Shown here: in pieces, positions 39,038 to 49,870 of the stretch
Layout of the letters: each line of letters starts with the position of its first letter
Numbering within the stretch: the stretch's first letter is position 1
Source: Caulobacter mirabilis
GTDB lineage: Bacteria > Pseudomonadota > Alphaproteobacteria > Caulobacterales > Caulobacteraceae
Reading direction: 5' to 3'
DNA length: 64,000 bases
NCBI RefSeq assembly: GCF_002749615.1
Contig: NZ_CP024201.1
Location: 310,001 to 374,000, forward strand
Position numbers and translations under genes: made by a program
Notes under the pieces: model-generated
The model's database searches: none
What the model saw: the letters and a program-made list of their open reading frames with translations, nothing else
Told to the model about the DNA's origin: nothing

Positions 39038-39691
39038 TCACGCCTTCCGGAGGCGTTCGCGCAGAGCCGTGGAGGACTGGAAATTGAACGGGCCGGGCAG
39101 GTAGACCCAGGCCGGGGTCTTGGCCCCGGGCAGCAGCTTGGCCTCCCGCGCCGGCCGCCGCGCGGCGGCGAAACGGCGGGCCGTCGGCGAGGTCTGGCTC
39201 TTCAATCCGGCCCAGGGGCGCGAGATCACCGCCACCGGCACCTCGTGCATCAGCTGGGTCCAGCCCTTCCAGCGGTGGAAGGAGGCCAGGCTGTCGGCGC
39301 CCATGATCCAGACGAAATGCACGCCGGGAAAGCGCTGCTTGAGGATCCGGACCGTGTCGATCGTGTACTGCGAGCCCATCCGCGTCTCGGCGTCGGAGAT
39401 GATCATCCCCGGCCCACGCGCCTGGGCGCGGGCCCCGGCCATCCGCTCGGCGAGCGGGGCGGTCTCCTTGGAGGACTTCAGCGGGTTCTGCGGCGAGACC
39501 AGCCAGATGACATGGTCGAGATGCAGGCGCGTCATCGCCGTCTCGGCGACGTGGGCGTGCCCGTCGTGCGCCGGGTTGAAGGACCCGCCGTACAGGCCGA
39601 CCCGCATGCCCGGCTTCAGGTCGAAGCCGAGCCGCAGGGCCCCCGGACGGCCGGCTTCAGGGACGAGTCTGGCCGGTCCCGCGAACCACAT
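39038..39691 (-). CDS. nadD: Nicotinate-nucleotide adenylyltransferase
   Basis: A 217-residue NadD, which joins nicotinate mononucleotide and ATP to deamido-NAD. The nucleotide-binding motif [14 protein letters not shown] (HxGH), the ISRP region and the end [11 protein letters not shown] (SSTxxR motif) are intact. The gene overlaps the 3' end of proA by 35 bases if the ATG at 39691 is used; an internal ATG at 39607 would remove the overlap but lose 28 residues that look like the family's N-terminal extension. It belongs to the proB-proA-nadD-rsfS series. Confidence 0.93.
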   Translation of the reverse strand: MWFAGPARLVPEAGRPGALRLGFDLKPGMRVGLYGGSFNPAHDGHAHVAETAMTRLHLDHVIWLVSPQNPLKSSKETAPLAERMAGARAQARGPGMIISDAETRMGSQYTIDTVRILKQRFPGVHFVWIMGADSLASFHRWKGWTQLMHEVPVAVISRPWAGLKSQTSPTARRFAAARRPAREAKLLPGAKTPAWVYLPGPFNFQSSTALRERLRKA

Positions 39692-40931
39692 ACTTGAACG
39701 TCGTGAGCTGCTCGGCCCCTACCGGGCCGCGGGCATGGAGTTTGTCGGTGGCGATGCCGATCTCGGCTCCGAAGCCGAACTCGCCGCCGTCGGCGAACTG
39801 GGTCGAGGCGTTGATCAGCACGATCGCCGAATCGACCAGGGCGGTGAAGCGTTCGGCCGTGGCGGCGTTCTCGGTGACGATGGCGTCGGTGTGGCCCGAG
39901 CCGTAGGAGGCGATGTGGGCGGCGGCGCCTTCGACCCCGTCGACCACGGCCACGGCGATGGTCGGGGCCAGGTATTCGGTGGTCCAGTCCTCGATCGTCG
40001 CGGCGGCCATCGTCGGCTCGATGGCGCGGGCGCGGGCGTCGCCGCGCAGTTCGCAGCCGGCCCTGATCAGGGCGTCGGCGACGGGCGGCAGCAGGCGTTC
40101 GGCCGCCTTGGCGTCGACCAGCAGGGTCTCGGCGGCGCCGCACACCGACACGCGCCGCATCTTGGCGTTCAGCACGATGTCGCGGGCCTTGGCGACATCG
40201 GCTTCGGCGTCGACATAGACGTGGTTCAGCCCTTCGAGGTGACCCAGGACCGGCGCGCGGGCCTCGGCCTGGACGCGGGCGACCAGACTCTTGCCGCCGC
40301 GCGGAATGATCAGGTCGATCGTACGGTCCAGGCCCGACAGGATATGGCCGACGGCCGCGCGGTCGCTGGTCTTCACCACCTGGACGCAGGCGGCCGGCAG
40401 GCCGGCGGCGGTCAGGCCCTTGGCTACGGCGGCGTGGAGCGCCTGGTTGGTCCGGATGCACTCCGACCCGCCGCGCAGGATCGCCGCGTTGCCCGAACGC
40501 ACGCACAGGGCGGCCGCGTCCGCCGTCACGTTCGGGCGGCTCTCGTAGATGATGGCGATCACGCCGATCGGCGTCCGCACCCGGGCGATGTCCAGGCCGT
40601 TGGGCCGGGTCCAGCGGGCGGTCTCGACGCCGAGAGGGTCGGGAATGCCGGCCACGGCCTCGACGCCCTGGGCCACGCCTTCCAGGCGGCCGGCGTCCAG
40701 CATCATGCGGTCGATCATCGGCGCGGCCAGGCCGGCGTCGCGGGCGGCCGCCTGGTCGCGCTGGTTGGCGGCCAGGATGGCCTGGGCGTCGTCGCGGATG
40801 GCCTGGGCCATGGCGCGGATCGCGGCCGTGCGCTGCTCTGGCGTCGACAGGCGCAGGGCGCGCGCGCCCTCGCGGGCCGCCTGGCCCATCGCCGTCATCG
40901 TCGCCTGCAGGCTGACCGCTCCGTCGTCCAT
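39657..40931 (-). CDS. proA: Gamma-glutamyl phosphate reductase
   Basis: A 424-residue ProA, which reduces gamma-glutamyl phosphate to the semialdehyde in proline synthesis. The catalytic Cys region [11 protein letters not shown], the NADP-binding [16 protein letters not shown] and [11 protein letters not shown], and the end ALTTFKYV-like ([11 protein letters not shown]) match ProA. Length is typical. It follows proB with 70 bp between and overlaps nadD. The two proline genes make the substrate and intermediate in order. Confidence 0.95.
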   Translation of the reverse strand: MDDGAVSLQATMTAMGQAAREGARALRLSTPEQRTAAIRAMAQAIRDDAQAILAANQRDQAAARDAGLAAPMIDRMMLDAGRLEGVAQGVEAVAGIPDPLGVETARWTRPNGLDIARVRTPIGVIAIIYESRPNVTADAAALCVRSGNAAILRGGSECIRTNQALHAAVAKGLTAAGLPAACVQVVKTSDRAAVGHILSGLDRTIDLIIPRGGKSLVARVQAEARAPVLGHLEGLNHVYVDAEADVAKARDIVLNAKMRRVSVCGAAETLLVDAKAAERLLPPVADALIRAGCELRGDARARAIEPTMAAATIEDWTTEYLAPTIAVAVVDGVEGAAAHIASYGSGHTDAIVTENAATAERFTALVDSAIVLINASTQFADGGEFGFGAEIGIATDKLHARGPVGAEQLTTFKYVVRGTGQTRP

Positions 40932-41001
40932 CGCTCCGTCCCCGGATATGCTCAGGATGAGCCTTAGCCCCTTTTCCCGGTCGACCGCAAACGCCTTGCG
41001 A

Positions 41002-42132
41002 TCAGCGGTCGGCCATCGCCAGATCGTCGGCGTGAATCACCGGGCCCTCGGAATAGCCCAGCGCGGCCTCGATCGCGTCGCTGCGCAGGCCCAGGATGCG
41101 TTCCGCGTCGGCGGCGTCATAGCGGACCAGACCGCGGCCCAGCTCCCGGCCATCCTCGCCGCGGACGACCACCGCATCGCCCTTGCCGAAGCGGCCTTCG
41201 ACCGCGCGGACCCCCGCCGCCAGCAGGCTCTTGCCGCTGCGCAGCGCCGTCGCGGCGCCGGCGTCGACGATCAGAACGCCCTGCGGCGCCAGGGAGCCGG
41301 CGATCCAGCCCTTGTAGGCCGCCGCGGCCGTGGTCGCGGGGGCGAAGACCGTCGCCGGCGCGCCGTCCTCGACCGCCTGCAACGGCTGCGGACGGCTGCC
41401 CAAGGTCACGATGGTGGCGCAGCCGGCGGCCCGGGCGATGCCGGCCGCGGCCAGCTTTGTGGCCATCCCGCCCGTGCCCACGCCCGCGCTGGCGTTGGCG
41501 CCGCCGGCCATCTCGATGATCTCGGGCGTCAGGGCCTCGACCCGCTCCAGCCGCTTGGCCGTCGGATCACGGCGCGGGTCGGCGGTATAGAGGCCGTCGA
41601 TGTCGCTGAGCAGCACGAGGGCGTCGGCGCCGATCATCTGGGCGACGCGGGCGGCCAGGCGGTCGTTGTCGCCGTAGCGGATCTCCTCGGTGACGACGGT
41701 GTCGTTCTCATTGACCACCGGCACCACGCCTAGCGACAGCAGGGTCTCGACCGTCGCCCGGCCGTTCAGCCAGCGGCGGCGGACCTCGGTGTCGTCGCGG
41801 GTCATCAGCACCTGGGCCACGCCCACGCTATGCGGCTCGAACGCTTCCTCCCAGGCGCGCATGAGCAGGGACTGCCCGGCGGCGGCGGCGGCCTGCTTCT
41901 CGGGCAGGGTCAGGGCCTTGCGGGTCAGGCCCAGGCGTCGGCGGCCCAGGGCCACGGCGCCGGACGACACCACCAGCACCTGCTGACCGCGCGCGCGCAG
42001 CCGGGCGGCGTCGGCGGCGAAGGCCTTCAGCCAGGCATGGGCGGGGGCGCCCGCCTGGGCGTCGACCACCAGGGCCGAGCCGACCTTGACCACGACCCGC
42101 CGGGCGCGGGTCAGTTCATTGCCTGCAGCCAT
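41002..42132 (-). CDS. proB: Glutamate 5-kinase with PUA domain
   Basis: A 376-residue ProB, which phosphorylates glutamate in the first step of proline synthesis. The N-terminal amino-acid kinase domain has [45 protein letters not shown] and [14 protein letters not shown]-terminal PUA domain follows at about 280-365. It is feedback-sensitive in most bacteria. A small exported-protein gene ends 2 bases upstream on the same strand, so it lies within the obgE-proB-proA run. Confidence 0.95.
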   Translation of the reverse strand: MAAGNELTRARRVVVKVGSALVVDAQAGAPAHAWLKAFAADAARLRARGQQVLVVSSGAVALGRRRLGLTRKALTLPEKQAAAAAGQSLLMRAWEEAFEPHSVGVAQVLMTRDDTEVRRRWLNGRATVETLLSLGVVPVVNENDTVVTEEIRYGDNDRLAARVAQMIGADALVLLSDIDGLYTADPRRDPTAKRLERVEALTPEIIEMAGGANASAGVGTGGMATKLAAAGIARAAGCATIVTLGSRPQPLQAVEDGAPATVFAPATTAAAAYKGWIAGSLAPQGVLIVDAGAATALRSGKSLLAAGVRAVEGRFGKGDAVVVRGEDGRELGRGLVRYDAADAERILGLRSDAIEAALGYSEGPVIHADDLAMADR

Positions 42133-42134
42133 GG

Positions 42135-42548
42135 TCAGGAGGGCGTAAGTTCGTCGACGAACATCTGGCAGGCCGGCGGCGCGCCCGAGATGCGCCAGGT
42201 CTTGACCTTGCCCTGCTTGTCGAAGCCGATCGCCAGTACGCAGGTGGCGTCGGCGCCGGCGGTCAGGCAGCGCATCTGGCCCGAGGCGTCGATGCCGCAG
42301 CCGACCGCCTCCGCGCGGCGCAGCCAGAAGACGGCCTCGCCGTCGGCCGCGGTCTTGGTGCTTTGGGAGAGGCCGAGCTTGCCGCGCAGCGGATCGCCGG
42401 ACTTGCCGCGCCAGGTCTCCATAAGAGCCTCGAGCCGGGCGGCCACGGGATCGACCGGCGCGGGCGCTGGCGCAGCGGCGGGAGCAGGGGGCGGGACGGC
42501 CGCCGGCTCAGCCAGAAGCAGCAGTGCAGCGAACGTGGCCAGGAGCAT
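42135..42548 (-). CDS. Small exported protein between obgE and proB, unknown function
   Basis: A 137-residue protein with an N-terminal signal segment ([17 protein letters not shown]) and a Pro/Ala linker to about residue 32. The rest includes [15 protein letters not shown] and [22 protein letters not shown], with four cysteines that could form disulfides in the periplasm. I do not recognise a family. GGGGGAAG precedes the ATG at 42548; a GTG/ATG 15 bases upstream is less likely. It is 21 bases after obgE and 2 bases before proB, so it is co-transcribed with them. Confidence 0.72.
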   Translation of the reverse strand: MLLATFAALLLLAEPAAVPPPAPAAAPAPAPVDPVAARLEALMETWRGKSGDPLRGKLGLSQSTKTAADGEAVFWLRRAEAVGCGIDASGQMRCLTAGADATCVLAIGFDKQGKVKTWRISGAPPACQMFVDELTPS

Positions 42549-42569
42549 GGCGGCTTCCCCCAAATGGCG

Positions 42570-44370
<1,801 letters not shown>

Positions 44371-44377
44371 ACCCTCC

Positions 44378-44911
44378 TCAGGCAAGCCAGACCATCATCC
44401 GCGACGGCGCGGTCCCGCCCCGCGCGCGCGAGGCCAGCTGGCGGACTTCGCCGGTGTAGAGGAAGCCGGCCTTGACCAGCACGCCGCCCGAGGCCGGGTT
44501 GTCGGCGAAATGGCCTGCGATGATCATCCGCTTGCGCCATTCCCGCCCTGCCCAGGCCAGGCCGCCCTGCAGGGCCTCCGTGGCGATCCCACGACCCCAC
44601 CAGGCCTTGCCGACCGAGTAGCCGACCTCGGCGTAGCCCTCGGCTGACGGGAAGAAATGGAGATTGCCGACCACGCCCTGGTCCTCCAGTTCGATCAGGA
44701 ACACGCGCTCCGTCCGAGGGTCGGCGGCCATGGCGCGGACGACGAAGTCCTCGGCGTCGGCCGACGTGTAGGGGTGGGGCATCCGGGCCGTCATTCTGGC
44801 GACGTCGAGGTCGTTCAGCAGGGCCGCGATGCGGGGCGCATCCTCAATGACCGGCGCGCGCAGCGCCAGCCGCCGTGTCTCGATGGTCGGGGAAACCTCG
44901 ATCATGCACAT
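44378..44911 (-). CDS. GNAT-family N-acetyltransferase
   Basis: A 177-residue acetyltransferase of the RimJ/RimL-like type. RRLALRAPVIEDAPRIA opens the domain, and the acetyl-CoA loop is WWGRGIATEAL. Later strands (NPASGGVLVKAGF) are typical. Substrate could be a ribosomal protein N terminus, another protein or a small molecule. GGGAGG precedes the ATG at 44911. It lies between the rpmA terminator and the dsbA gene, and so is transcribed apart from the ribosomal genes. Confidence 0.88.
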   Translation of the reverse strand: MCMIEVSPTIETRRLALRAPVIEDAPRIAALLNDLDVARMTARMPHPYTSADAEDFVVRAMAADPRTERVFLIELEDQGVVGNLHFFPSAEGYAEVGYSVGKAWWGRGIATEALQGGLAWAGREWRKRMIIAGHFADNPASGGVLVKAGFLYTGEVRQLASRARGGTAPSRMMVWLA

Positions 44912-44975
44912 GGTCGACCTCCCTGGCCGTCCCCCGTGTCTTTCCTGTGTCCGGGGGCAGGGCCTGAAATGCAAA

Positions 44976-45004
44976 GCGGGGAGCCCGGCGTCCGGACTCC
45001 CCGC
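44976..45004 (-). terminator. Hairpin, terminator candidate of rplU-rpmA
   Basis: GCGGGGAG and CTCCCCGC form a perfect stem. On the minus strand TTTGCATTT follows. It lies 60 bases after the rpmA stop. Confidence 0.6.
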
Positions 45005-45018
45005 TAGGAATTTCATGT

Positions 45019-45046
45019 CCGGATCGCCTGATGTCGGGCGATCCGG
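45019..45046 (-). terminator. Second hairpin after rpmA
   Basis: CCGGATCGCC and GGGCGATCCGG form a strong stem with a short loop 17 bases after the rpmA stop. There is no T-run, so it may stabilise the mRNA 3' end together with the next hairpin. Confidence 0.6.
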
Positions 45047-45062
45047 GAAGTTCCAGGATCGC

Positions 45063-45335
<273 letters not shown>

Positions 45336-45366
45336 GGTGCTCTCCTATCCTCTAGAGGCGCCGCCC

Positions 45367-45927
45367 TTAGGCTTCGCCGTCTTCCTTCTTGGCGGCGGCC
45401 TTCTTCGGCGCGGCCTTCTTGGCGGGGGCGGCTTCGCCCTCGGCCTTGGCTTCAGCCTTCTTCGGCGCGGCCTTCTTGGCCGGAGCGGCCTTGGCTTCCG
45501 GAGCCGGAGCGGCTTCGGCGGCGACCGGCGCGGCGATCTTCAGGTTGCGCGAGCGGGCGTTCAGCTCGGCCTTGGTGGTCAGCGAGACCGTGCCGTCCCA
45601 CTTCTCGGTCTTGCCGGCGCCGGCGATCGAGGTCACGCGCAGGACCGTCTCGGTCTGGCGGTGACCGCGCGTGCGGCGGTAGCCCTGGCGACGGATCTTC
45701 TTGAAGATCTTCACCTTCTCGCCCTTGCGGGTCTCGATCAGCGTCGCGCTGACCGAAGCGCCGTCCACGAGGGGAGCGCCCACGGTGACCGCGTCGCCGT
45801 CGCCCAGCATCAGGACTTCGCCGAACGCGACGTCCGCACCCGGCTCACCGGCCAGCTTTTCGACAACGAGCACGTCGCCCGGTTGGACCCGGTATTGCTT
45901 GCCGCCGGTCTTGATCACCGCGTACAT
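45367..45927 (-). CDS. rplU: 50S ribosomal protein L21 with basic Ala-rich C-terminal tail
   Basis: A 186-residue L21. The domain of about 105 residues (MYAVIKTGGKQYRV, GDVLVVEKLAGEPG, KIFKKIRRQGYRRTRGHRQ) is normal for L21. It is followed by about 60 extra residues rich in Ala, Lys, Pro and Glu (KAAPAKKAAPKK repeats), absent from most L21 proteins. Such tails on ribosomal proteins occur in some Caulobacterales and Rhizobiales. It begins the rplU-rpmA operon; no gene lies upstream on this strand. Confidence 0.96.
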   Translation of the reverse strand: MYAVIKTGGKQYRVQPGDVLVVEKLAGEPGADVAFGEVLMLGDGDAVTVGAPLVDGASVSATLIETRKGEKVKIFKKIRRQGYRRTRGHRQTETVLRVTSIAGAGKTEKWDGTVSLTTKAELNARSRNLKIAAPVAAEAAPAPEAKAAPAKKAAPKKAEAKAEGEAAPAKKAAPKKAAAKKEDGEA

Positions 45928-46120
45928 CGGTTATCGCCTTGAAATTCTGTGTGTTCGCAAAATAGGCCGCGCCCGCGGGACGGGCCTGCGGGCGAGGGGC
46001 CGGACTTATACAGCCGAGCGCCCATGAGTCAACGGCGGTCAGGCGCCTTTCAACCCTGATGCAGTGGTTCGCCGCGCGCGCGGGGTCTATATCCTCACAT
46101 CACAGTTGTCCTGATGAGTT

Positions 46121-46136
46121 GATCGGCGCGCCGATC
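46121..46136. promoter_or_regulatory. Perfect 16-bp palindrome GATCGGCGCGCCGATC
   Basis: This perfect palindrome lies 46 bases upstream of the methyltransferase start, within the 255-bp divergent region between rplU and that gene. It could be an operator or a hairpin in the leader. No other feature is recognisable in this region, apart from a TATATC -10-like element near 46088. Confidence 0.35.
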
Positions 46137-46182
46137 GCTCCGGGGGGACGCGCCGGTCGACCTTCGCAAGAAGGAGGCGCCC

Positions 46183-47268
46183 ATGAGCGCGACCAACGGC
46201 CTTCGCCCCGTTCCCCCCGATCCCGAAAAGCTCGAAGCCTTCATGGGCAAGATGGTCGGCGACATGGGAGCGGCCATTTCCGCCGCCCTCGTTCTGATCG
46301 GTGATCGCACCGGGCTGTACCGAGGATTGGCCGAGCGCGGTCCCTCGACCTCCGCCGAGTTGGCCGCCCATACCGGCACGACCGAGCGCTACGTCCGGGA
46401 ATGGCTCGCCGCTCAGGCGGCGGCCGGCTACATCGAATACGACAAGGCCGGCGGGCGCTTCTTCATGACCCCGGAACAGGCCATGGTCTTCGCCGACGAG
46501 GGCGGTCCGGCCTTCATGGCCGGCGGTTTCGAGGTCCTGCAGGCCGTCTTTCTCGATGAGCCGAAGGTCACGGCGGCCTTCGGGTCGGGAAAGGGCGTCG
46601 GCTGGCATGAGCACAGCCAATGCCTGTTCCGAGGCACCGAGCGCTTCTTCCGGCCCGGCTACAACGCCAATCTGGTGTCCTCCTGGATTCCGGCGCTGGA
46701 CGGGGTGGAGGCTCGCCTGAAGGCGGGCGCCCGGGTGGCCGACATCGGTTGCGGCCACGGCGCCTCGACGGTGCTGATGGCCCAGGCCTATCCGCGGTCG
46801 CGCTTCTATGGCTTCGACTACCATGCGCCGTCGATCGAACGGGCCAGGGCCGCGGCGGAAGAGGCCGGCGTCGCGGACCGCTGCGAGTTCGAGGTCGCCT
46901 CGGCCCAGGATTTCCCGGGCGCGGACTACGACATGGCGGCCATCTTCGACGCCCTGCACGACATGGGCGACCCGGTCGGCGCCTCGCGACATATTCGCGA
47001 GACCCTGAAGCCGGACGGGACCTGGCTGCTGGTCGAGCCGTTCGCCAACGACGACCTGGGCGACAACCTCAATCCGGTCGGGCGGCTGTTCTATTCGGCC
47101 TCGACCATGATCTGCACGCCGGCCTCGCTGAGCCAGGAGGTGGGGCTGGGGCTGGGCGCCCAGGCCGGCGAGGCGCGCCTGCGCAAGGTCACGGAGGAGG
47201 CGGGGTTCACCCATTTTCGCCGGGCCGCGGAGACGCCCTTCAACCTGGTGTTCGAGGTTCGGGCTTAG
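46183..47268 (+). CDS. Class I SAM methyltransferase with winged-helix start (Rv2258c-like)
   Basis: A 361-residue methyltransferase. Residues about 25-110 form a winged-helix-like domain (ERGPSTSAELAAHTGTTERYVREWLA), and the SAM-binding domain has VADIGCGHGASTVLMA and GFDYHAP. The architecture matches small-molecule methyltransferases of the Rv2258c type; the substrate is unknown. GAAGGAGG gives a strong ribosome site before the ATG. It lies upstream of the putative zinc unit, which has its own operator after this gene's end, so it is probably transcribed apart. Confidence 0.88.
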   Translation: MSATNGLRPVPPDPEKLEAFMGKMVGDMGAAISAALVLIGDRTGLYRGLAERGPSTSAELAAHTGTTERYVREWLAAQAAAGYIEYDKAGGRFFMTPEQAMVFADEGGPAFMAGGFEVLQAVFLDEPKVTAAFGSGKGVGWHEHSQCLFRGTERFFRPGYNANLVSSWIPALDGVEARLKAGARVADIGCGHGASTVLMAQAYPRSRFYGFDYHAPSIERARAAAEEAGVADRCEFEVASAQDFPGADYDMAAIFDALHDMGDPVGASRHIRETLKPDGTWLLVEPFANDDLGDNLNPVGRLFYSASTMICTPASLSQEVGLGLGAQAGEARLRKVTEEAGFTHFRRAAETPFNLVFEVRA

Positions 47269-47301
47269 AGTTCCGGCGTCGGCCATACGATTCGGCTCGA
47301 C

Positions 47302-47316
47302 TGTTACAATATAACA
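47302..47316. promoter_or_regulatory. Putative Zur box
   Basis: TGTTACAATATAACA is an inverted repeat (TGTTA-N5-TAACA) one base off the known Zur consensus GTTATAATATAAC. It lies 16 bases before the start of a membrane permease, and a TACAAT -10-like hexamer (47305-47310) lies inside it, so bound Zur would block RNA polymerase. The downstream genes, a permease and a His-rich GTPase, fit a zinc-starvation response. Confidence 0.6.
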
Positions 47317-47331
47317 TGTCATAGAGCCTTC

Positions 47332-47955
47332 GTGACCTCGACGCTCTTCGCCTCCATCGCCGCCACCGGCTTCGCCGTCGCCTTCCTGCATGCGGCGCTG
47401 CCCACCCACTGGCTGCCGTTCGTGCTGGTCGGCCGCGGCCAGAACTGGTCGGCGGGCAAGACCTTGGGCGTCACGGCCCTGGCCGGGATCGGCCACGTGG
47501 CCTTCACCATCGTCCTGGGTCTGCTCGTGGTCACCGCCGGTCTGGTCGCCCTGCCGACGCTGGGCGAGTGGTTCCACTGGATCGTCGGCGGCCTGCTGGT
47601 CGCGCTGGGTCTCTTCTATCTGTTCCGGCACCATCAGCACCGGAAGAGCGCCCAGCCGCGCAAGTACGTCTCGGACCGGGCCGCCATGGCGGGACTCTTC
47701 GTCCTGCTGGCGCTGTCGCCCTGCGAGGCCTTCCTGCCGGTCTATCTGGCCGGGGTGAAGCATGGCTGGGGCGCCTTCGCCCTGCTCAGCCTGATCCTGC
47801 TGCTGGCCACGGCCGCGGGCATGCTGATCTTCACCGGCCTGAGCCTGGCCGGGGCCAATCGCCTGAAGCTCGAGGCGCTGGAGAAGTACGAGCAGGCGAT
47901 CCTCGGCGGGGCGCTCATCCTGCTCGGCCTGGCGGTGATGGTGTTCGAGGCCTGA
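47332..47955 (+). CDS. Polytopic membrane protein, candidate Zur-controlled metal permease
   Basis: A 207-residue inner-membrane protein with five or six hydrophobic segments. Histidines line two segments: FLHAALPTHWLPF and GIGHVAFT near the start, then FRHHQHRK in a cytosolic loop. This pattern recalls NicO/UreH-like metal transport proteins, though I cannot assign a family with certainty. Its start is a GTG, 16 bases after a putative Zur box, with a short leader. It is followed 44 bases later by a CobW/ZigA-type GTPase with a His-rich stretch. Uptake or trafficking of zinc is the best guess. Confidence 0.75.
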   Translation: MTSTLFASIAATGFAVAFLHAALPTHWLPFVLVGRGQNWSAGKTLGVTALAGIGHVAFTIVLGLLVVTAGLVALPTLGEWFHWIVGGLLVALGLFYLFRHHQHRKSAQPRKYVSDRAAMAGLFVLLALSPCEAFLPVYLAGVKHGWGAFALLSLILLLATAAGMLIFTGLSLAGANRLKLEALEKYEQAILGGALILLGLAVMVFEA

Positions 47956-47999
47956 CGCGCCGTTTGTCAGGACCCGCCGCCGACACTATCTAGGCGGCC

Positions 48000-49070
48000 A
48001 TGACCGATACCGCTTCCGTCGCCAAGACGCCCGTCACCGTCCTCACCGGCTACCTCGGCGCCGGCAAGACCACGCTGCTGAACCGCATCCTCACCGAGGA
48101 TCACGGCAAGCGCTACGCCGTGATCGTCAACGAGTTCGGCGAGGTGGGCATCGACAACGACCTGGTCGTCGGCGCGGACGAGGAAGTGTTCGAGATGAAC
48201 AACGGCTGCGTCTGCTGCACGGTGCGCGGCGACCTGATCCGCGTCGTCTCGGGCCTCATGAAGCGCAAGGGTGGTTTCGACGCCATCGTGGTCGAGACCA
48301 CGGGCCTGGCCGATCCGGGCCCGGTGGCCCAGACCTTCTTCGTCGACGACGACGTGAAGGCCAAGACGCGGCTGGACTCGGTGACCACGGTCGTGGACGC
48401 CAAACACCTGCCGCTGCGCCTGGCCGACAGCAGGGAAGCGGTCGAGCAGATCGCCTTCGCCGACCAGATCCTGCTGAACAAGACCGATCTGGTCTCGCCG
48501 GAGGAGCTGGCCTCGGTCGAGGCCCAGATCCGCCGCATCAACCCGCTGGCCCCGATCCACAAGACCCAGCGCTCGGCCGTGCCGCTGGACGCCATCCTGG
48601 GCCGCGGCGGCTTCGATCTCGATCGCATCGTCGAGATCGAACCCGAGTTCCTCAACCCCGCCCATGGCGAGCCGGGCCATGTCCATGACGAGGATTGCGA
48701 CCATGATCACGACCATCATCATCACGACCATGATCACGGCCATCATGATCATGCGCACGACCATGTCGCCGAAGCCGGCATCCGCGGGATCTCGCTGACC
48801 AGCGAGAAGCCGCTCGATGGCATCAAGATCACCAACTGGCTGAACCAGCTGCTGCAGGACAAGGGTCCCGACATCCTGCGGGCCAAGGGCATCCTGGACA
48901 TCAAGGGCGAGAACCGCCGCCTGGTGTTCCAGGCCGTGCACATGATTCTCGAGGGCGACTACCAACGCGACTGGAAGGACGGCGAGCGCCGCTACAGCCG
49001 CATGGTCTTCATCGGCCGCGACCTGGACGAGGCGGCGCTGAAGGCCGGCTTCGAGGGCTGCGTGGCTTAG
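48000..49070 (+). CDS. CobW/ZigA-type GTPase with His-rich metal-binding stretch
   Basis: A 356-residue G3E GTPase of the COG0523 group, cytoplasmic metallochaperones. Walker A is GYLGAGKT (17-24); the metal motif is GCVCC (69-73, CxCC); the base motif LNKTDLV follows. Residues 222-255 hold 16 histidines, interspersed with Asp, in a segment such as [16 protein letters not shown], a metal-binding loop. The C-terminal domain ([18 protein letters not shown] and beyond) is intact. This class is mostly zinc-linked in bacteria under Zur control, and a putative Zur box lies ahead of the gene before it, so zinc delivery under starvation is likely. Cobalamin synthesis (CobW proper) is less likely, because no cob genes are near. 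Confidence 0.92.
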   Translation: MTDTASVAKTPVTVLTGYLGAGKTTLLNRILTEDHGKRYAVIVNEFGEVGIDNDLVVGADEEVFEMNNGCVCCTVRGDLIRVVSGLMKRKGGFDAIVVETTGLADPGPVAQTFFVDDDVKAKTRLDSVTTVVDAKHLPLRLADSREAVEQIAFADQILLNKTDLVSPEELASVEAQIRRINPLAPIHKTQRSAVPLDAILGRGGFDLDRIVEIEPEFLNPAHGEPGHVHDEDCDHDHDHHHHDHDHGHHDHAHDHVAEAGIRGISLTSEKPLDGIKITNWLNQLLQDKGPDILRAKGILDIKGENRRLVFQAVHMILEGDYQRDWKDGERRYSRMVFIGRDLDEAALKAGFEGCVA

Positions 49071-49076
49071 CGGTTT

Positions 49077-49186
49077 TCCTCCCCCATCGGGGGAGGGGAA
49101 CCATCCGCAGGATGGTGGAGGGGGCCAAAGGCCGTAGACCCTCTCCACCATGCTTCGCATGGTCCCCCTCTCCCGATGGGAGAGGA
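49077..49186. repeat. Intergenic inverted repeat, family D copy 2
   Basis: Arms CCTCCCCCATCGGGGGAGGGG and CCCCTCTCCCGATGGGAGAGG flank an inner pair ACCATCC...GGATGGTGGAGGGGG and CTCTCCACCATG...CATGGTCCCCCTC. It lies between the GTPase gene and the exbD terminator, between converging genes. It is related in layout to the copy at 9295-9403. Confidence 0.75.
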
Positions 49187-49206
49187 TCCAACGGTCAAAA
49201 AGCAAA

Positions 49207-49232
49207 AGGGCCGGTGGTCATCCACCGGCCCT
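49207..49232 (-). terminator. Rho-independent terminator of exbD
   Basis: AGGGCCGGTGG and CCACCGGCCCT form a perfect 11-bp stem. On the minus strand TTTTGCTTTTTG follows, a good T-run. It lies 29 bases after the exbD stop. Confidence 0.85.
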
Positions 49233-49260
49233 TCGCATGTCTGGAGCGGTCGCTCGGCGA

Positions 49261-49707
49261 CTACTCGATGTCTTCGTTGATCAGGCCGATCTTGAAGTAG
49301 CCGTTCTCCTGGAGAACGTTCAGGACCGCCATGAACTGCTCGTACTGCACGTCGGCGTCGGCGCGGACGAACACGCGCTCTTCCTGGAAGTTGCCGGTGA
49401 CGCCCTTCTGGGCCATCGCGGCCGGGATGTCGGCGGACAGGTTTTCCAGGCGGGTCTGCTTGTCGGCGATGAACAGGGCGCCCGACTTCTGGATCGAGAT
49501 GAAGACCGGTTCCTTCGGCTTCACGTTGTCCGGGTTCGGCACCGCCGGCGGAAGGTCGATCGCGATCGACACCGTCGCCATCGGCGCGGCCACCATGAAG
49601 ATGATCAGCAGCACGAGCATGACGTCCACGAACGGCGTCACGTTGATTTCGCTGTTCTGGCCGAGGTCGTACTTCTTGCCGCCGCCGCCGCCGAGCTTCG
49701 CACCCAT
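49261..49707 (-). CDS. exbD: ExbD/TolR-family energy transducer
   Basis: A 148-residue inner-membrane protein with one N-terminal helix (VTPFVDVMLVLLIIFMVA) that carries the essential proton-channel Asp near residue 27 and a periplasmic domain with typical EPVFISIQKSGALFI and VFVRADADVQYEQFMAVLNVLQENG. It would work with ExbB and TonB to power TonB receptors, or with TolQ. Neither exbB nor tonB is adjacent, so the set is split or this is an extra copy. The ATG at 49707 has GGGAG 12 bases upstream; a longer frame is possible but not supported. Confidence 0.9.
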   Translation of the reverse strand: MGAKLGGGGGKKYDLGQNSEINVTPFVDVMLVLLIIFMVAAPMATVSIAIDLPPAVPNPDNVKPKEPVFISIQKSGALFIADKQTRLENLSADIPAAMAQKGVTGNFQEERVFVRADADVQYEQFMAVLNVLQENGYFKIGLINEDIE

Positions 49708-49870
49708 ACCGGACACACTCCCAAATATCGCGGGTCCGCGAGGGCGGCCCTGTCTCATTCAGGCCACCCATTACGCGGATGTGGCCGCTTGTAAAGCCTG
49801 ACTCTCGCCGAACACGAAAGAGCGCGTCCGGCTGGGCAAACCGAGGGCCGGCGCTGTAAACGACCGGACC

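Noticed and set aside
48660..48770. The His/Asp-coding CAT/GAC/CAC run as a DNA repeat or microsatellite
   Set aside because: It is in frame inside a complete GTPase and matches the metal-binding loop of its family.
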